From an uncultured Lachnospiraceae bacterium (GTDB taxonomy: Bacteria; Bacillota; Clostridia; Lachnospirales; Lachnospiraceae), in contig CAJULA010000023.1 of assembly GCA_910587155.1 (NCBI GenBank), forward strand, positions 1 through 43,934: DNA of 43,934 bases, in the 5' to 3' direction. Shown here piece after piece: positions 35,505-42,683 of this stretch (within the stretch, counting starts at the first letter, position 1; each line of letters opens with the position of its first letter). The notes under the pieces are model-generated. The model did not search any database, was not told the origin of the DNA, and saw nothing but the letters and a program-made list of their open reading frames with translations. A program made the position numbers and the translations under genes.

Positions 35505-35942
35505 ATGAAAATTAGCAACAAGGAAGAATTTGACAAACAGAATGTATTTGGACTGGGGCAGGAGAACGCGGCATTTGCACAGTATTTTATTGGCAATTCC
35601 TGGCTGAACCCTCTTACAAATCCGAAGGAAACGGCAGTATTCCTGGCAAATGTGACCTTTGAACCGGGATGTCGGAACAACTGGCACATCCATCATGCAA
35701 AGAGCGGCGGCGGCCAGCTTCTGATCTGTACAGCGGGCAGCGGCTGGTATCAGGAGGAAGGAAAAGAAGCAGTCAGCCTGGAACCGGGTATGGTCATCAC
35801 GATTCCGGCGGAGGTGAAGCGCTGGCACGGCGCAAAGGCGGACAGCTGGTTCTCCCATATCGCGGTGGAAGTTCCCGGCGAGGAGACAAGGAATGAGTGG
35901 TGTGAACCTGTGGATGACGAGGCGTATGGAAGATTGGGATAA
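35505..35942 (+). CDS. Cupin-domain protein
   Basis: A 145-residue single-domain cupin. The metal-binding histidines are in NNWHIHHAKSGGGQLLIC and in the second motif PAEVKRWHGAKADSWFSHIA. This type is often found beside or fused to carboxymuconolactone decarboxylase-like proteins, one of which lies at 37540. It may act on small redox substrates or be non-enzymatic. ATG 35505 has AAGGAG at 35489-35494 region. Length is normal. Confidence 0.85.
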   Translation: MKISNKEEFDKQNVFGLGQENAAFAQYFIGNSWLNPLTNPKETAVFLANVTFEPGCRNNWHIHHAKSGGGQLLICTAGSGWYQEEGKEAVSLEPGMVITIPAEVKRWHGAKADSWFSHIAVEVPGEETRNEWCEPVDDEAYGRLG

Positions 35943-35956
35943 TATGCGGGGAGGTC

Positions 35957-36070
35957 ATGTATGAAAAAAGTAGTTGCGATATGGGCGTGATCGGGATTGC
36001 ATTTGCCATGAGTCTGGACTGGTGTGTCCGGGCAGCGGTATTTTATATCCGTTTTAAGGGCGGAAAATGA
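35957..36070 (+). pseudogene. Remnant of a MATE efflux transporter, C-terminal end
   Basis: A 37-codon frame starts at ATG 35957 behind GGGGAGG. From residue 9 it reads MGVIGIAFAMSLDWCVRA, then the tail VFYIRFKGGK, matching the last helix of MATE-family multidrug transporters. The stop TGA at 36068 is followed in the same frame by KDYRLI and a second stop. A single change from TGG would restore the usual GKWKDYRLI ending. The first 400 or so residues of the transporter are missing, so this is a deletion scar. Confidence 0.7.
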
Positions 36071-36179
36071 AAGGACTATCGTTTGATCTGAGCTTAGGTG
36101 AAAGTTGGAGAAGTCGGCGGTATCAGGGAAATCTGTGAAGCGGGGCTTCTATGTGTATGGGAAAGGAAGGAGAAAAAGT

Positions 36180-36713
36180 ATGGATATTTTAGTCATTGAG
36201 AGCAGTCCTCACAAAAAGGGTTCCTCAAATCTGTTGGCGAAGCATTTTATACAGGGAGCGGAGGAAGCAAGGCATACGGTGACGGTTTTTGATGCCGCGC
36301 GTGCCAATCTACATCCCTGTCTTGGATGTGATGCCTGCGGGATGTCCGGGCCATGTTGTCAGAAAGACGATATGGCGGGTCTGCGGGAGCAGATACTGAA
36401 AACAGATATGCTGGTATTTGTGACGCCGTTGTATTATTTCGGGATGTCCACGCAGCTAAAGACTGTAATCGACAGGTTTTACAGTTTTAATGGGGCGCTT
36501 ACGGGCAGAAAACTGAAAACGGCGCTGATTGTTGCGGCATGGGACAGCAGGGACTGGACGATGAAAGATATCAAATCCCATTATGAGACTTTGTGCAGGT
36601 ATCTTGATTTTCAGGATCAGGGACAGATTTTGGGGACGGGATGCGGTACGGTTTCCATGACAAAAGATACGGAATTTCCAAAGCGGGCGTATGAACTTGG
36701 AAAGTCGTTATAA
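36180..36713 (+). CDS. Flavodoxin-like NAD(P)H-dependent oxidoreductase
   Basis: A 177-residue flavodoxin-fold protein of the NADPH-dependent FMN reductase / iron-sulfur flavoprotein type. The FMN phosphate loop is ESSPHKKGSSNLLAK near the N-terminus. CLGCDACGMSGPCCQKDDM (about 48-66) is the cysteine-rich segment of this subgroup, and FVTPLYYFGMSTQLKTVIDRFY the flavin-binding region. ATG 36180 follows AAGGAG; a frame to 36105 has no ribosome site. It could reduce quinones or nitro compounds. Confidence 0.85.
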   Translation: MDILVIESSPHKKGSSNLLAKHFIQGAEEARHTVTVFDAARANLHPCLGCDACGMSGPCCQKDDMAGLREQILKTDMLVFVTPLYYFGMSTQLKTVIDRFYSFNGALTGRKLKTALIVAAWDSRDWTMKDIKSHYETLCRYLDFQDQGQILGTGCGTVSMTKDTEFPKRAYELGKSL

Positions 36714-36736
36714 GAGATAAGAGAGAGGATTCCAAT

Positions 36737-37429
36737 ATGCAGTATACGAAATTAGGCAGTTCGGACTTGAATGTCTCCCGCATCTGCATGGGATGTATGG
36801 GATTTGGCGATGCAAAAAGCGGACAGCATTCGTGGACGGTGGATGAGGAGCGATCCCGTGAGATCATAAAGCAGGGACTTTCGCTTGGCATTAATTTTTT
36901 TGATACAGCCATCGGTTATCAGAGCGGCACCAGCGAGCAGTATCTCGGAAGGGCGCTGCGGGACTATGCCAAACGGGAAGAGACGATAGTAGCGACAAAA
37001 TTTCTGCCCCGGACGCAGGAGGACATGGAAAAGGGAATTACGGGACAGCGACATATCGAGCGGATGATCGACAAAAGCCTTACAAATCTGGGCATGGATT
37101 ATGTGGATCTTTACATTTATCATATGTGGGATTATCAGACGCCGCTTTATGAGATAATGGAGGGGCTGAATCACGTGGTAAAGGCAGGAAAAGCCCGATA
37201 TATCGGCATATCAAACTGCTTTGCATGGCAGCTTGCGAAGGCAAATGCGCTTGCCGAAAAGGAGGGGGAGGGCGTGTCAAAAGCGGTTGACCTGACGTTA
37301 GGCGGTGCGGAGCTGGCATATCTGGAAGAGCCTTATGTTCCCCACGCACTGGTGGGCGTTATGGCACAGAATACGGTGGCTGCGGCGAAGGAAACGCACG
37401 TGTGGTCTACAGGGAATCAGAAGATTTAA
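36737..37429 (+). pseudogene. Aldo/keto reductase with internal in-frame deletion
   Basis: A 230-residue frame. Residues 1-177 are the first half of an aldo/keto reductase barrel with the catalytic set FFDTAIGY, ATKF and YIYHMWD. The text then jumps, near 37258-37285, directly to the family's extreme C-terminus (VDLTLGGAELAYLEEPYVPHALVG...HVWSTGNQKI). About 100 residues, including the NADPH-binding GTP-loop region, appear to be missing compared with the usual 320-340. The frame survives but activity is unlikely. Confidence 0.78.
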
Positions 37430-37539
37430 TGTCAATAAAAACAGGCTGTCTGTTATGAAAGAACATAGCCATATAGGGAAGACGAAATGCAAAAAAGGAA
37501 GAAAAAAGGATAAATGACAGAAAAACGGAGGGACCCAAA

Positions 37540-38229
37540 ATGATGAACTATCACGAAACAGACCCGGAATTTATGGGGATCATAGAGCATTTTACATTGG
37601 AGGAAGTGGTGAAAGAACCCGGTCAGGAACTTCCGGAGGATATACGTTATCTGGCGATTCTCGCTACGTTATTAGGCTGTCAGGGGCTTGACGTTTATAA
37701 AAATATGCTGCCGAAAGCGCTGGATGAGGGACTTACACCCGTTATGGTGAAGGAGATGGTCTATCAGGCGGTGGATTATCTTGGGCTTGGCAGGGTCATG
37801 CCGTTCCTGACCGCCACCAATGATATTTTGACGATTCGGGGAGTCAAATTGCCGCTGCCTGGACAGGCAACGACAACTATGGAAAACAGGCTGGAAAAGG
37901 GAGCCCGGGCGCAGGCGGAGATTTTCGGGGAACATATGAAGGAAGCGTGGAAAGCAGGGCACATCAACCGATGGCTGGCGGCAAACTGCTTTGGCGATTA
38001 TTATACGAGGGGCGGTCTGGACTTAAAACAGCGCGAGCTGATCACGTTCTGCTTTCTGGCGGCACAGGGCGGCTGCGAGCCGCAGCTTATCGCCCATGCA
38101 AAGGGAAATATGAACCTTGGAAATGACAGAGATTTTCTGATCCGAGTGGTGTCGCAGTGCCTGCCTTATATCGGTTATCCCAGGAGCCTGAATGCGGTAA
38201 ACTGTATAGGCAAGGCTGCGGAATCCTAA
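37540..38229 (+). CDS. Carboxymuconolactone decarboxylase-family protein
   Basis: A 229-residue protein with two AhpD-like helical domains. The first has LPEDIRYLAILATLLGCQGLDVYKNMLPKALDEGLTPVMVKEMVYQ, the second LKQRELITFCFLAAQGGCEPQLIAHAKGNMNLG. The AhpD CxxC redox pair is not present, so a decarboxylase or tautomerase-like role is as likely as a peroxidase one. ATG 37540 has GGAGGG upstream. It belongs with the cupin and reductases around it. Confidence 0.85.
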   Translation: MMNYHETDPEFMGIIEHFTLEEVVKEPGQELPEDIRYLAILATLLGCQGLDVYKNMLPKALDEGLTPVMVKEMVYQAVDYLGLGRVMPFLTATNDILTIRGVKLPLPGQATTTMENRLEKGARAQAEIFGEHMKEAWKAGHINRWLAANCFGDYYTRGGLDLKQRELITFCFLAAQGGCEPQLIAHAKGNMNLGNDRDFLIRVVSQCLPYIGYPRSLNAVNCIGKAAES

Positions 38230-38317
38230 GGAAGTGCTGATTAAATCAGCGCTTCCCTAAAAATAAAAATCCGGAAAGTGGGGGCAGGATGCTGCACATA
38301 CCGGCGGCATCCTGCCC
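38230..38317. terminator. Two hairpins between convergent genes
   Basis: Hairpin one: 13-bp arms at 38230-38242 and 38244-38256, bordered by A-rich sequence that reads as a T-rich tract on the minus strand, upstream of the hairpin there. Hairpin two: GGGCAGGATGC (38282-38292) with GCATCCTGCCC (38307-38317). Placed between the decarboxylase-like gene and the convergent hydrolase, they should stop both transcripts. Confidence 0.65.
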
Positions 38318-38329
38318 TTGATGCATTTA

Positions 38330-39143
38330 TTATTTCAAATTGTTAATAAAGAACTGTTCCATTTTGTCAAATGGAATAATATCTGTCTGGTCATACAGAT
38401 CTGTGTGGCTTGCTCCCGGAACAAGCAGCAGTTCTTTGTTATCTTGATACTTGTTTTTAGCGGTCATAGCAGCATAGGCGTCCTTGCCAAAGTAGCAGGA
38501 ATGCGCTTTATCCCCATGAAGCACCATGACTGCACTGCGGATTTCATTGCTGTACTGGAGAATGGGCATATTGATAAAGGACTGACAGCCAATCACCTTC
38601 CTCGCTGTCCTCACTGTCAAAGTATCCGTTGGCATTGACACGGCTCATATCATACATGGTAGACGCAACAGTTGCTTTGATGCGGGTGTCAAGCGCCGCC
38701 GCATTGATTGCCATGCCGCCCCATCCACAGATTCCGATAATGCCGATTTTTTCCGGATCCACGTTATCCTGTAAGGAAAGGAAATCCACTGCCGCCATGA
38801 AATCTTTTGTGTTGATATCGGGGGATGCCATGTAACGAGGCTCTCCACCGCTTTCTCCTGTATAGGACGGGTCAAATGCAATCGTCAGAAAGCCTCTCTC
38901 GGCCATTGTCTGCGCATACAGGCCAGCCGCCTGTTCTTTGACTGCGCCGAAAGGACCGCATACGGCGATCGCGGGCAGTCTGCCTTCTGTGTTCTTTGGC
39001 ATATACATATCCGCCGCCAGAGTGATCCCAAAACGGTTATGGAAAGTGACCTTGCTGTGATTCACCTTTTCGCTTTTCGGGAAAGTCTTATCCCATTCCT
39101 GTACAAGGCTCAGTTCCTGAAGCTGATTCCATTGTGTTTCCAT
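38330..39143 (-). pseudogene. Dienelactone-hydrolase-like gene with internal deletion and frameshift
   Basis: The first 199-codon frame from 39143 starts METQWNQLQELSLVQEWDKTF and includes the nucleophile elbow GICGWGG (cysteine nucleophile, as in dienelactone hydrolases). It runs to NANGYFDSEDSEE and then into unrelated residues. A second frame, downstream, gives the end of the same protein: SFINMPILQYSNEIRSAVMVLHGDKAHS and the catalytic histidine in GASHTDLYD. The junction is near 38590-38605. Roughly 65-70 codons and the frame have been lost. Confidence 0.78.
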
Positions 39144-39300
39144 TGTTCCATACCTCCTTGTTTAATATATTCTTTATGAATCGGGCATCAATCAGATTTT
39201 GATGCAGGATTTATATTGTATCTGATGCCTCTGACATTCTCTGCACCTTATTATACGGATAGTTTTTGATATGTCTAATACATATAATTCATATCATGTT

Positions 39301-39334
39301 ATTCTTGATTAGAATATCATGACTGTGCTATACT
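39301..39334 (+). promoter_or_regulatory. LysR box overlapping the promoter of LysR copy 2
   Basis: ATTCTTGATTAGAAT (39301-39315) is a palindrome of T-N11-A type. It covers TTGATT (39305-39310), the -35 box of a promoter with TATACT at 39329-39334 (18 bp spacer). Two direct copies of ATATCATG flank it (39291-39298, 39314-39321), 23 bp apart. This is the expected layout for autoregulation and for control of the divergent hydrolase. Confidence 0.65.
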
Positions 39335-39371
39335 AAAGCGTGATACTCTATAAAACAACCGGGAGGAGTGT

Positions 39372-40247
39372 ATGGAAATTCGCGTTCTGCGCAATTTTTT
39401 AGAAATTGCAAGAGAAAATAATATGTCACGTGCGGCGGAAACACTCCATGTTTCTCAACCGACTTTATCAAAACAAATGAAAGAACTGGAATCCGAACTC
39501 GGGAAAAAACTGTTCCGCAGGGGCAGCACCAGTGTCAGTCTGACCGACGAGGGAATGCTGCTGCGAAAACGGGCGGAAGATATACTTGCGATGGTAGATA
39601 AAACGACGGATGAATTTCGGGAACTGGATAATATTACCGGGGGAGAGGTTCATATTGGGTGTGCGGAATCACATCAGATCAAATATCTTGCGCAGGTTAT
39701 TAAAGGCTTCCGGGAAGAGTATCCCCGTTTCCGCTACCATCTGACAAGCGGGAATACGGAACAGGTAGTGGAACGCCTGGACAGAGGACTGATTGACTTT
39801 GCTTTTATCGTAGAGCCGCCAAATCTCGAAAAGTACAACCATATTGAAATACCGGGGGCAGACATTTGGGGGCTTGCAATCCGAAAAGACTGCCCGCTGG
39901 CTCTGAAAGAGGAAATCGTTTTTGAGGATTTGCTTGGAATAGATCTGATTTGTTCCGAGCAGGGTATGAAATTTGATATTGCACGGTGGTGCGGGGAAGA
40001 AACCGACCAGTTAAATCTAAGCGGCACTATAAATCTTTGTTACAACGGCGGCGTGTTTGTAGAAGAAGGACTCGGATGTATGCTGACCTTCGAGCGCTTA
40101 ATGAATACAGGCGATGACAGCAACCTGTGTTTCCGGCCTCTTTTTCCACGACTTGAAACAAAAATGTATATCATCTGGAAAAAATACCAGGTGTTTACGC
40201 CGATTGCGGAATTGCTGTTAGATGAGTTAAAAAACAAATTGTATTAA
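39372..40247 (+). CDS. LysR-family regulator, copy 2
   Basis: A 291-residue LysR regulator with winged helix-turn-helix NMSRAAETLHVSQPTLSKQMKELESELGKKLFRRG and an inducer domain. The DNA-binding half is strikingly similar to copy 1 at 33987, including MEIRVLRNFLEIARE versus MELRVLQYFLAAARE. It is divergent from the broken hydrolase, with a LysR box between. ATG 39372 follows GGGAGGAG. It probably controlled the hydrolase and possibly the neighbouring oxidoreductases. Confidence 0.9.
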   Translation: MEIRVLRNFLEIARENNMSRAAETLHVSQPTLSKQMKELESELGKKLFRRGSTSVSLTDEGMLLRKRAEDILAMVDKTTDEFRELDNITGGEVHIGCAESHQIKYLAQVIKGFREEYPRFRYHLTSGNTEQVVERLDRGLIDFAFIVEPPNLEKYNHIEIPGADIWGLAIRKDCPLALKEEIVFEDLLGIDLICSEQGMKFDIARWCGEETDQLNLSGTINLCYNGGVFVEEGLGCMLTFERLMNTGDDSNLCFRPLFPRLETKMYIIWKKYQVFTPIAELLLDELKNKLY

Positions 40248-40255
40248 ATATGGCA

Positions 40256-40318
40256 GATACCGGTTTTATGTGAACGGCAGGTAAAAGACTGTTGTTACAT
40301 AAAACCGGTATCTTTTTT
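40256..40318 (+). terminator. Long-stem terminator after LysR copy 2
   Basis: A 16-bp arm starting GATACCGGTTTTATGT (40256-40271) pairs perfectly with 40297-40312 and is followed by six T. It closes the accessory oxidoreductase region. Confidence 0.88.
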
Positions 40319-40464
40319 ATACACATGTAATTTATCATTAAGAATGACAAAAAAACTAAAAAATGAAAAATCCAGAAAAATCCCCAGAAATGCTGAAAAC
40401 AAGCCATTCCTGAGAAAATAAGCAATGAAAAATGTCATTTTAAGTGCAAAAGAAAAATTAATGG

Positions 40465-40497
40465 AAATAGAGCCGAAAAAACAGGCTCTATTTTTTA
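40465..40497 (+). terminator. Terminator-like hairpin
   Basis: AAATAGAGCC (40465-40474) pairs with GGCTCTATTT (40484-40493) and leads into T-rich sequence. No gene ends just upstream; the last one stops at 40247 and has its own terminator. Confidence 0.7.
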
Positions 40498-40603
40498 TTC
40501 AAAAAAATTTAAAAAATTGAAGGCGCAAAACGCTGATAAAATGGGGATTTTGAAGAAAAGTTAAAGTGTTTTTGAAGATTATTAAAAGTGTGCCATCAAA
40601 TAG

Positions 40604-40759
40604 TGCGGACATTTTTGTTCTTATGTGTGTTTGGATGTCCGCAAAGAATTTGTTGTATTTATCATGTTTTTTGCACGTTGTAAAAAACTGCGGACATGTT
40701 CGCAATGGATTATATAATTGCAAGGCTTCCTTTATTAATATGTTTTTTGCATGTCCGCA
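40604..40759. repeat. Four alternating copies of TGCGGACAT
   Basis: TGCGGACAT at 40604-40612 and 40689-40697, and its reverse complement ATGTCCGCA at 40635-40643 and 40751-40759. Centre spacings are 31, 54 and 62 bp, near whole numbers of helical turns. Copies three and four share 11 bases (CTGCGGACATG). Such an array usually marks binding sites of an integrase, excisionase, transposase or replication protein. Confidence 0.75.
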
Positions 40760-40760
40760 G

Positions 40761-40780
40761 AATCCGAATTAATTCGGATT
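40761..40780. repeat. 20-bp perfect palindrome
   Basis: AATCCGAATTAATTCGGATT is its own reverse complement. It lies 25 bases beyond the stop codon of the minus-strand repressor gene. There is no T run at the right place for a terminator on either strand, so a protein site is possible. Confidence 0.55.
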
Positions 40781-40804
40781 ATCCGAAAAAAATAAAAAAA
40801 CGGG

Positions 40805-41503
40805 TCAAAAGCGGCTCATCTGCTCCCTGGTTAAAGCCACCTTACCACGGATTTGAAGATTAGTTGAAGGATTTTTGGGCACATAAATAATCTCAAATTT
40901 CGGATTGATCGGCCGCAGTTCATAGTGATCAGGGAAATTATAGAACTTCTTACAAGTGACTTCCCCGTCTACGGAAATGATGCCGATCTCTCCCTGTTCA
41001 AGGACATTTTGACTGATAACCTCAATAGTCTCCTTATCCAGTATGACCGGATGCATGCTGTCACCCTGTGTAATGAGGGCATAGGAAGCGGAAGGATTTT
41101 CAGGAATGATGGTACCATAGTCAATCTCGTAGGAGAGTATAGGGGTACCAGCAGCCACTATTCCCAGGATGGCTATTGGATTCCGGGGCCCATAGCGGGG
41201 AGGTTCCTTGAAGAGCGGTGAAACTACTTCTTTCTTATCATATGTAGAGTTGGATATTGTGGTATCATCAGCATTTTTCTTATTAATATCAGGAATATCG
41301 GTTCGACCGAGGAGATAATCGACAGAGCAGTCGAAATAATCTGCAATTTGTTCAAAAATTTCTGCGGATGGGATTTTATTACGCTTTTCCATATCATAAA
41401 TTAATCCTTTTCTGATATTGCAGGCTAGTAATAAATTACTAATTGAAACCCCTCTTTCTTTACAAAGAGTTTTTATAATGTCGGCTGATTGTATGTTGTT
41501 CAT
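40805..41503 (-). CDS. CI-like repressor with S24 self-cleavage domain
   Basis: A 232-residue phage-type repressor. The N-terminal helix-turn-helix spans about 5-65 (IKTLCKERGVSISNLLLACNIRKGLIYDMEK). The C-terminal LexA/CI peptidase domain has the cleavage site Ala118-Gly119 in GIVAAGTPI, the nucleophile Ser149 in QGDSMHP and the general base Lys185 in EVTCKKF, spaced 36 as in this family. It should therefore be inactivated by RecA filaments on DNA damage. It is divergent from the antirepressor gene across two operators. Confidence 0.9.
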   Translation of the reverse strand: MNNIQSADIIKTLCKERGVSISNLLLACNIRKGLIYDMEKRNKIPSAEIFEQIADYFDCSVDYLLGRTDIPDINKKNADDTTISNSTYDKKEVVSPLFKEPPRYGPRNPIAILGIVAAGTPILSYEIDYGTIIPENPSASYALITQGDSMHPVILDKETIEVISQNVLEQGEIGIISVDGEVTCKKFYNFPDHYELRPINPKFEIIYVPKNPSTNLQIRGKVALTREQMSRF

Positions 41504-41520
41504 AAAAATTCACCTCAAAA

Positions 41521-41572
41521 AACGCCTATAGACGCAAAAAGTATTGACTTACGTCAATAGACGTAATATAAT
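41521..41572 (+). promoter_or_regulatory. Prophage genetic switch: two operators and the rightward promoter
   Basis: Promoter TTGACT (41544-41549), 17 bp, TATAAT (41567-41572). The spacer is almost exactly filled by the palindrome TACGTCAATAGACGTA (41550-41565). A second, related palindrome AACGCCTATAGACGCA (41521-41536) lies 29 bp away, centre to centre, on the repressor side. The shared core is CGTC-WATA-GACG-like. Repressor on the first site would block the rightward promoter; the second covers the likely start region of the repressor gene. Confidence 0.82.
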
Positions 41573-41629
41573 TAATATAACTATAGATATCTGCTATCTA
41601 CAGAATATCACAGAAAGGAGGAAAAACCT

Positions 41630-42274
41630 ATGGAAGAATTAAAAATAATCCATCACAAAGAGTTTGGTGTATTAAACGTGGCGGTTATCAATGGAAAAGA
41701 ATATTTTCCGGCAACCGCATGTGCGGGAAATCTGGGATATAAAAGTCCGGCAGATGCAGTAAGAAAGCACTGCAAAGGGGTCTTCGAAATAGCGACCCCC
41801 ACAAACGGCGGCATACAGAAAGTCAAATACATATCAGAAGGCGACCTGTACCGCCTGATCGTACATTCAAGGCTTGCGTCTGCTGAAAGGTTTGAAAGAT
41901 GGGTATTTGATGAAGTGCTCCCGGAGATCAGAAAGAACGGCGTTTATGGGAGCGGATCACTGGAAAGGGTGCCGGAGATCGTGTCAGCGACGGTGCGGGA
42001 AATCCTTCCCGGGATGCTGGAAGGGATGCTGAAAGAGATGCCGGGGAAGGAAGGGAAAAGGAAAAAACCGAACAGGGCCCATGGAAAGATAGACAGACTG
42101 CCAAAAGAGATCAGGGAGAAAGTCATCTACATGCTCTGCGTGGAAAAAGATACTTATAAAGAAATACAGACATTTTTAAGCAGAAACGGGTACAATGTCC
42201 ATCTTTCTTCGGTGGGAAGATTCAACCGGCGCATGGAGAATGAAATCACGGATTTTTTAAAAGAAAGGGGGTAA
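41630..42274 (+). CDS. Phage antirepressor: BRO-N domain with Gp27-like tail
   Basis: A 214-residue protein. Residues 1-105 are a BRO-N domain (FGVLNVAVINGKEYFPATACAGNLGYKSPADAVRKHC, YRLIVHSRLASAERFERWVFDEVLPEIRKNG), found in phage antirepressors. The C-terminal part from about 148 (HGKIDRLPKEIREKVIYML...TYKEIQTFLSRNGYNVHLSSVGRFNRRMENE) resembles the Mu Gp27/DUF3486 family rather than the usual ANT or KilA-C domain. It is first behind the rightward promoter, with a GAAAGGAGGAAA ribosome site. Confidence 0.82.
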   Translation: MEELKIIHHKEFGVLNVAVINGKEYFPATACAGNLGYKSPADAVRKHCKGVFEIATPTNGGIQKVKYISEGDLYRLIVHSRLASAERFERWVFDEVLPEIRKNGVYGSGSLERVPEIVSATVREILPGMLEGMLKEMPGKEGKRKKPNRAHGKIDRLPKEIREKVIYMLCVEKDTYKEIQTFLSRNGYNVHLSSVGRFNRRMENEITDFLKERG

Positions 42275-42279
42275 AACAT

Positions 42280-42471
42280 ATGGATATTGGCGGAAATATC
42301 AGGAAAAAGCGTAATGAGAACGGGATATCCCAAAAGGAACTTGCCGCCATGGTAAATGTTAAGCAGCCCATGATCTGCCAGATTGAAAGAGGGACAAAGA
42401 TTCCGTCAATGGCACTGGGGAAAGAAATCGCGGATGCACTGAAGTGCAGCATGGAAAGCCTTACCATCTGA
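42280..42471 (+). CDS. Cro-like helix-turn-helix protein
   Basis: A 63-residue XRE-family single-domain protein: IRKKRNENGISQKELAAMVNVKQPMICQIERGTKIPSMALGKEIADALKC. Five bases after the antirepressor stop, in the same transcript. Its position and size suit the Cro role of the switch, although here it comes second after the antirepressor. The ribosome site GAAAGGGGG overlaps the end of the preceding gene. Confidence 0.85.
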   Translation: MDIGGNIRKKRNENGISQKELAAMVNVKQPMICQIERGTKIPSMALGKEIADALKCSMESLTI

Positions 42472-42491
42472 GGGCGGAAGGAGTGCAGGGT

Positions 42492-42683
42492 ATGGGAAAA
42501 GGGGATAAGGCATCCGGCGGAAGCATTGCAGCAGTGGGATATTACAGTACTGCAAGGGAAATGGCCAGGGTAGTACAGTGTGCCGGGACTGCCAGGGGTT
42601 TGCGCTGTTATACGGGCTACTGCGGCAGGACAGGGCTGTGGTGCAGCCGGGTATACCGGGGAGGTGGAGCCAGTGAAAAATAA
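42492..42683 (+). CDS. Small uncharacterised phage-region protein
   Basis: A possible 63-residue protein starting at ATG 42492 with AAGGAG at 42478-42483. It is glycine- and arginine-rich with five cysteines (CAGTARGLRCYTGYCGRTGLWC) and matches nothing recognised. The frame is open to 42444 but that start lies inside the Cro-like gene. It overlaps the next gene by 11 bases. Support comes only from spacing and ribosome site. Confidence 0.35.
   Translation: MGKGDKASGGSIAAVGYYSTAREMARVVQCAGTARGLRCYTGYCGRTGLWCSRVYRGGGASEK

Larger units (their letters stand above)
40319..40804. other. AT-rich intergenic tract at the element boundary
   Basis: No gene is supported in these 486 bases; short open frames lack ribosome sites and family signals. 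The tract holds a terminator-like hairpin (40465-40497), four copies of a 9-bp motif (40604-40759), a direct repeat ATGTTTTTTGCA (40664-40675 and 40740-40751) and a 20-bp palindrome (40761-40780). It separates ordinary chromosomal genes from phage-type genes, so one end of the element is probably here, but no target-site duplication can be seen with only one end in view. Confidence 0.6.

Noticed and set aside
40604..40759. CRISPR array
   Set aside because: The repeated unit is only 9 bp, alternates in orientation and has irregular spacing, none of which fits a CRISPR array. No other array was seen in the window.
40566..40772. 68-codon open frame in the intergenic tract
   Set aside because: It runs through the repeated 9-bp motifs, has no ribosome site and its composition reflects the AT-rich background.
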